Positions 62,462-64,000 of a stretch of DNA of 64,000 bases are shown in pieces. The stretch covers positions 1 to 64,000 of the forward strand of contig JAHYYP010000008.1 of NCBI GenBank assembly GCA_019424905.1. The letters run 5' to 3'. Source of the DNA: Collinsella sp. (lineage in GTDB: Bacteria; Actinomycetota; Coriobacteriia; Coriobacteriales; Coriobacteriaceae). The position numbers and the translations under genes were made by a program. Position 1 is the stretch's first letter. Every line of letters begins with the position of its first letter. A model generated the notes under the pieces. It ran no database searches and was not told the DNA's origin. It saw only the letters and a program-made list of their open reading frames with translations.

Positions 62462-63799
62462 TTAGGAGTTCGCCAGGTAGTGCTTGATCTCCCACTCGGT
62501 GATCGTAGACTCAAACTTATGCCACTCGTCGCGTTTCTTTTTGAGGAAGAAGCTGTGGATGTGCTCGCCGAGGGCATCCTTCATAAACTGCGAGTCCTCA
62601 AACACGTCGAGCGCCTCTTTGAGCGAGCGCGGTAGCGGCGTGTAGCCGGCCTCAACCATCTGACGGTCGGTGAGCTTGAGCGTCTCGGCCGTGGCCTCGG
62701 GCGGGAGCTCCAGCTTGCGCTCGATGCCGTCCAGACCAGCCGCCAGCGTGACGGCGTTGACCAGGTACGGGTTGGCCATGGGGTCGGGGCTGCGAAGCTC
62801 GATGCGCGTGGACAGCTGCTTGCCGGGCTTGTAGACCGGAATGCGGACCATGCTCGCGCGGTTGCGCAGGCCCCACGTGGCGTACTGCGGCACGGAGTCG
62901 CCGCCTGTGGTGATGCGCTTGTACGAGTTGACCGTGGGGTTGGTGATGGCGCTAATCTCGCGGGCATGCGCCAGGATGCCGGCCATGTAGTGCTTGGCGA
63001 TATCGGAGAGGTGGTACTTCTCGTCGTCCTCGCCCCAAAAGACGTTGTTGCCGTCGTGGTCGAATAGCGACTGGCACAGGAACATAGCGCTGCCGTCCTC
63101 GCCCGCCAACGGCTTGGGCATAAAGGAGGCGTGGCAACCGCTCTCGTAGGCCTGCTGCTTAATGATGAGTTTGGCCGTGGTGATGGCGTCGGACATGCTC
63201 AGGGCCTCGGCGTGGCGCAGGCTCATGCCGTGCTGCGAGCGGCCGGCAGCGTGGAAGGTGTACTCCACGGGCACGGACATCTTCTCGAGCGTGAGGACCG
63301 TGTTGCGGCGCAGGTCGCGAGCGGCATCGCTCACCGAAAGATCGAAGTAGCCCACGTTGTCGAGCGGCTCGGGCGTGTGCTCGTCGGGGAAGTAGTAATA
63401 CTCCAGCTCGGCACCCACGTTGAGCAGATAGCCAGCCTTCTCGGCCTTGCGGAACATGCGGCGCAGGGCATCGCGTGGATCGCCGGCAAAGGGCTTGCAA
63501 TCGGGAGTGCACACGTCGCAGAACACGCGGGCGACGCCGTTGTGGCTCGGGCGCCACGGCAGGATCTGGAAGGTCGAAGCATCGGGAAACGCCAGCATGT
63601 CGGCTTCCTCGGGCGTGGCAAAGCCCTCGATGGCGGAGCCGTCAAAGCCAATACCCTCCTCAAAAGCGACCTCGAGGTCCTCGGGGCTAATGGCAAAGTT
63701 CTTGAGGCGGCCGAGAATGTCGACAAACCACAGACGCACAAAGCGGATGTCACGCTGCTCTACGGAGCGGAGTACGTAATCGATGTTCTGCTGGTTCAT
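62462..63799 (-). CDS. Type I glutamine synthetase homologue with altered metal-site residues
   Basis: A 445-residue GlnA-family protein aligned along its full length: FDGSAIEGF, ELEYYYF, FMPKPL, NPTVNSYKR, NRASMVRIP and IELRSPDPMANPYL are typical. However, where active enzymes have EVAPGQHEI the text here is HAAGRSQHGM (near 181-191), so two metal-binding Glu are Ala and Gly. Where they have GSGMHCN/HQS it is GSAMFLCQS (near 237-245), so the metal-binding His is Phe. The tyrosine adenylylation site of beta-type enzymes is absent. It may be a glutamine/ATP sensor or scaffold rather than a synthetase. It lies 50 nt before the GlnR-like gene on the same strand, and a GlnR half-site precedes it at 63865-63880. 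Confidence 0.85.
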   Translation of the reverse strand: MNQQNIDYVLRSVEQRDIRFVRLWFVDILGRLKNFAISPEDLEVAFEEGIGFDGSAIEGFATPEEADMLAFPDASTFQILPWRPSHNGVARVFCDVCTPDCKPFAGDPRDALRRMFRKAEKAGYLLNVGAELEYYYFPDEHTPEPLDNVGYFDLSVSDAARDLRRNTVLTLEKMSVPVEYTFHAAGRSQHGMSLRHAEALSMSDAITTAKLIIKQQAYESGCHASFMPKPLAGEDGSAMFLCQSLFDHDGNNVFWGEDDEKYHLSDIAKHYMAGILAHAREISAITNPTVNSYKRITTGGDSVPQYATWGLRNRASMVRIPVYKPGKQLSTRIELRSPDPMANPYLVNAVTLAAGLDGIERKLELPPEATAETLKLTDRQMVEAGYTPLPRSLKEALDVFEDSQFMKDALGEHIHSFFLKKKRDEWHKFESTITEWEIKHYLANS

Positions 63800-63864
63800 G
63801 TCGCTCCCCTTTCTTTCGGGCGGGTTTCGACTGGTCTATATCGCAGATACTATCGCAGAAAAAT

Positions 63865-63880
63865 GTTTCCGCAGGGTTAA
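63865..63880 (-). promoter_or_regulatory. GlnR-like half operator upstream of the GS homologue
   Basis: On the minus strand TTAAC-N6-GAAAC (63880-63865), spacing as in GlnR boxes, 66 nt before the start codon. Only two boxes are convincing, so this is weaker than the site at 2484-2521. The remaining 63881-64000 shows no gene. Confidence 0.35.
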
Positions 63881-64000
63881 AGCGTATCAAGCGCTCAAAA
63901 AACGTGCGCGAACAGGCAGTTGCGAACGAGCGGCTAGCGGTCAGATTCGGAGACAATTTGTCTACAGGCTCGTTCCAGCGTAGGGAACTCCATCGTCACT

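Overview
The window reads as chromosomal DNA of a high-G+C Gram-positive anaerobe, most likely a Coriobacteriia member close to Collinsella. The reasons are the GC-rich codon use, sortase-built pili with LPxTG-like anchors, GatCAB, GlnR-like rather than NtrC-like nitrogen control, a two-gene B12-dependent MetH, a DUF6110/P-type ATPase pair, a SARP/BTAD-type regulator, and small palindromic repeats scattered between genes. The organism call is inference from memory, not from a search.

Layout. 1-2.5 kb: a cut-off reading frame, then type III glutamine synthetase (minus) with a four-box GlnR-like operator upstream. 2.8-9.3 kb: a methionine/folate operon (metF, MetH reactivation domain, metH) split by a lower-GC cytosine methyltransferase plus DUF4928 restriction-type pair. 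9.4-12.5 kb: UPF0210, a long-hairpin element, a SAM methyltransferase and YhbY. 12.5-20.9 kb (minus): a large BTAD regulator, amino-sugar and cell-wall genes (nagB, PTS EIIA, glmM), rplM-rpsI and a patatin. 20.9-23.5 kb: a 62-bp-period hairpin array, ssrA (tmRNA), a small unknown gene and a PIN toxin-antitoxin pair. 23.6-30.8 kb: P-type ATPase + DUF6110, and two ABC exporter half-subunits divergent from an AraC regulator. 31-34.6 kb: gatCAB. 34.9-43.5 kb: a pilus locus (tip adhesin, minor pilin, major pilin, small membrane protein, class C sortase). 44-50.4 kb: HAD phosphatase, MFS transporter, a MoaC-MobB fusion with MoaA, and an unknown protein with a nuclease-like C-terminus. 50.6-57.4 kb: a heterodimeric ABC exporter, a MATE pump and a toxin-antitoxin block with gene remnants. 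57.4-64 kb: ligA, an inverted-repeat-bounded 203-bp element, HtrA, a GlnR-like regulator and a glutamine-synthetase-like protein.

Genes that work together: MetF, MetH and the separate reactivation protein form one methyl-transfer module. The pilus genes form a secretion and assembly unit. MoaA and MoaC-MobB make and finish molybdenum cofactor. NagB, EIIA and GlmM surround hexosamine metabolism. At the right edge a GlnR-like orphan regulator sits beside a type I GS homologue that appears to lack several metal ligands, while the type III GS at the left edge carries a GlnR-like operator. The window may therefore hold both ends of a nitrogen-sensing circuit.

The most unusual non-coding content is a family of long-hairpin elements (10798-10939 and 30981-31116). 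Each copy has 36-37 bp arms that pair within the copy but are unrelated between copies, around a shared inner core, and both copies lie in the 3' UTR of a gene. A related-looking third element lies at 46627-46724. At least four other repeat types are also present: four copies of a ~62-bp palindrome, five of a 33-bp palindrome, three of a shorter GGGACAG-type palindrome, and a tandem hairpin array. No CRISPR array, rRNA or tRNA gene, or intact transposase was seen.
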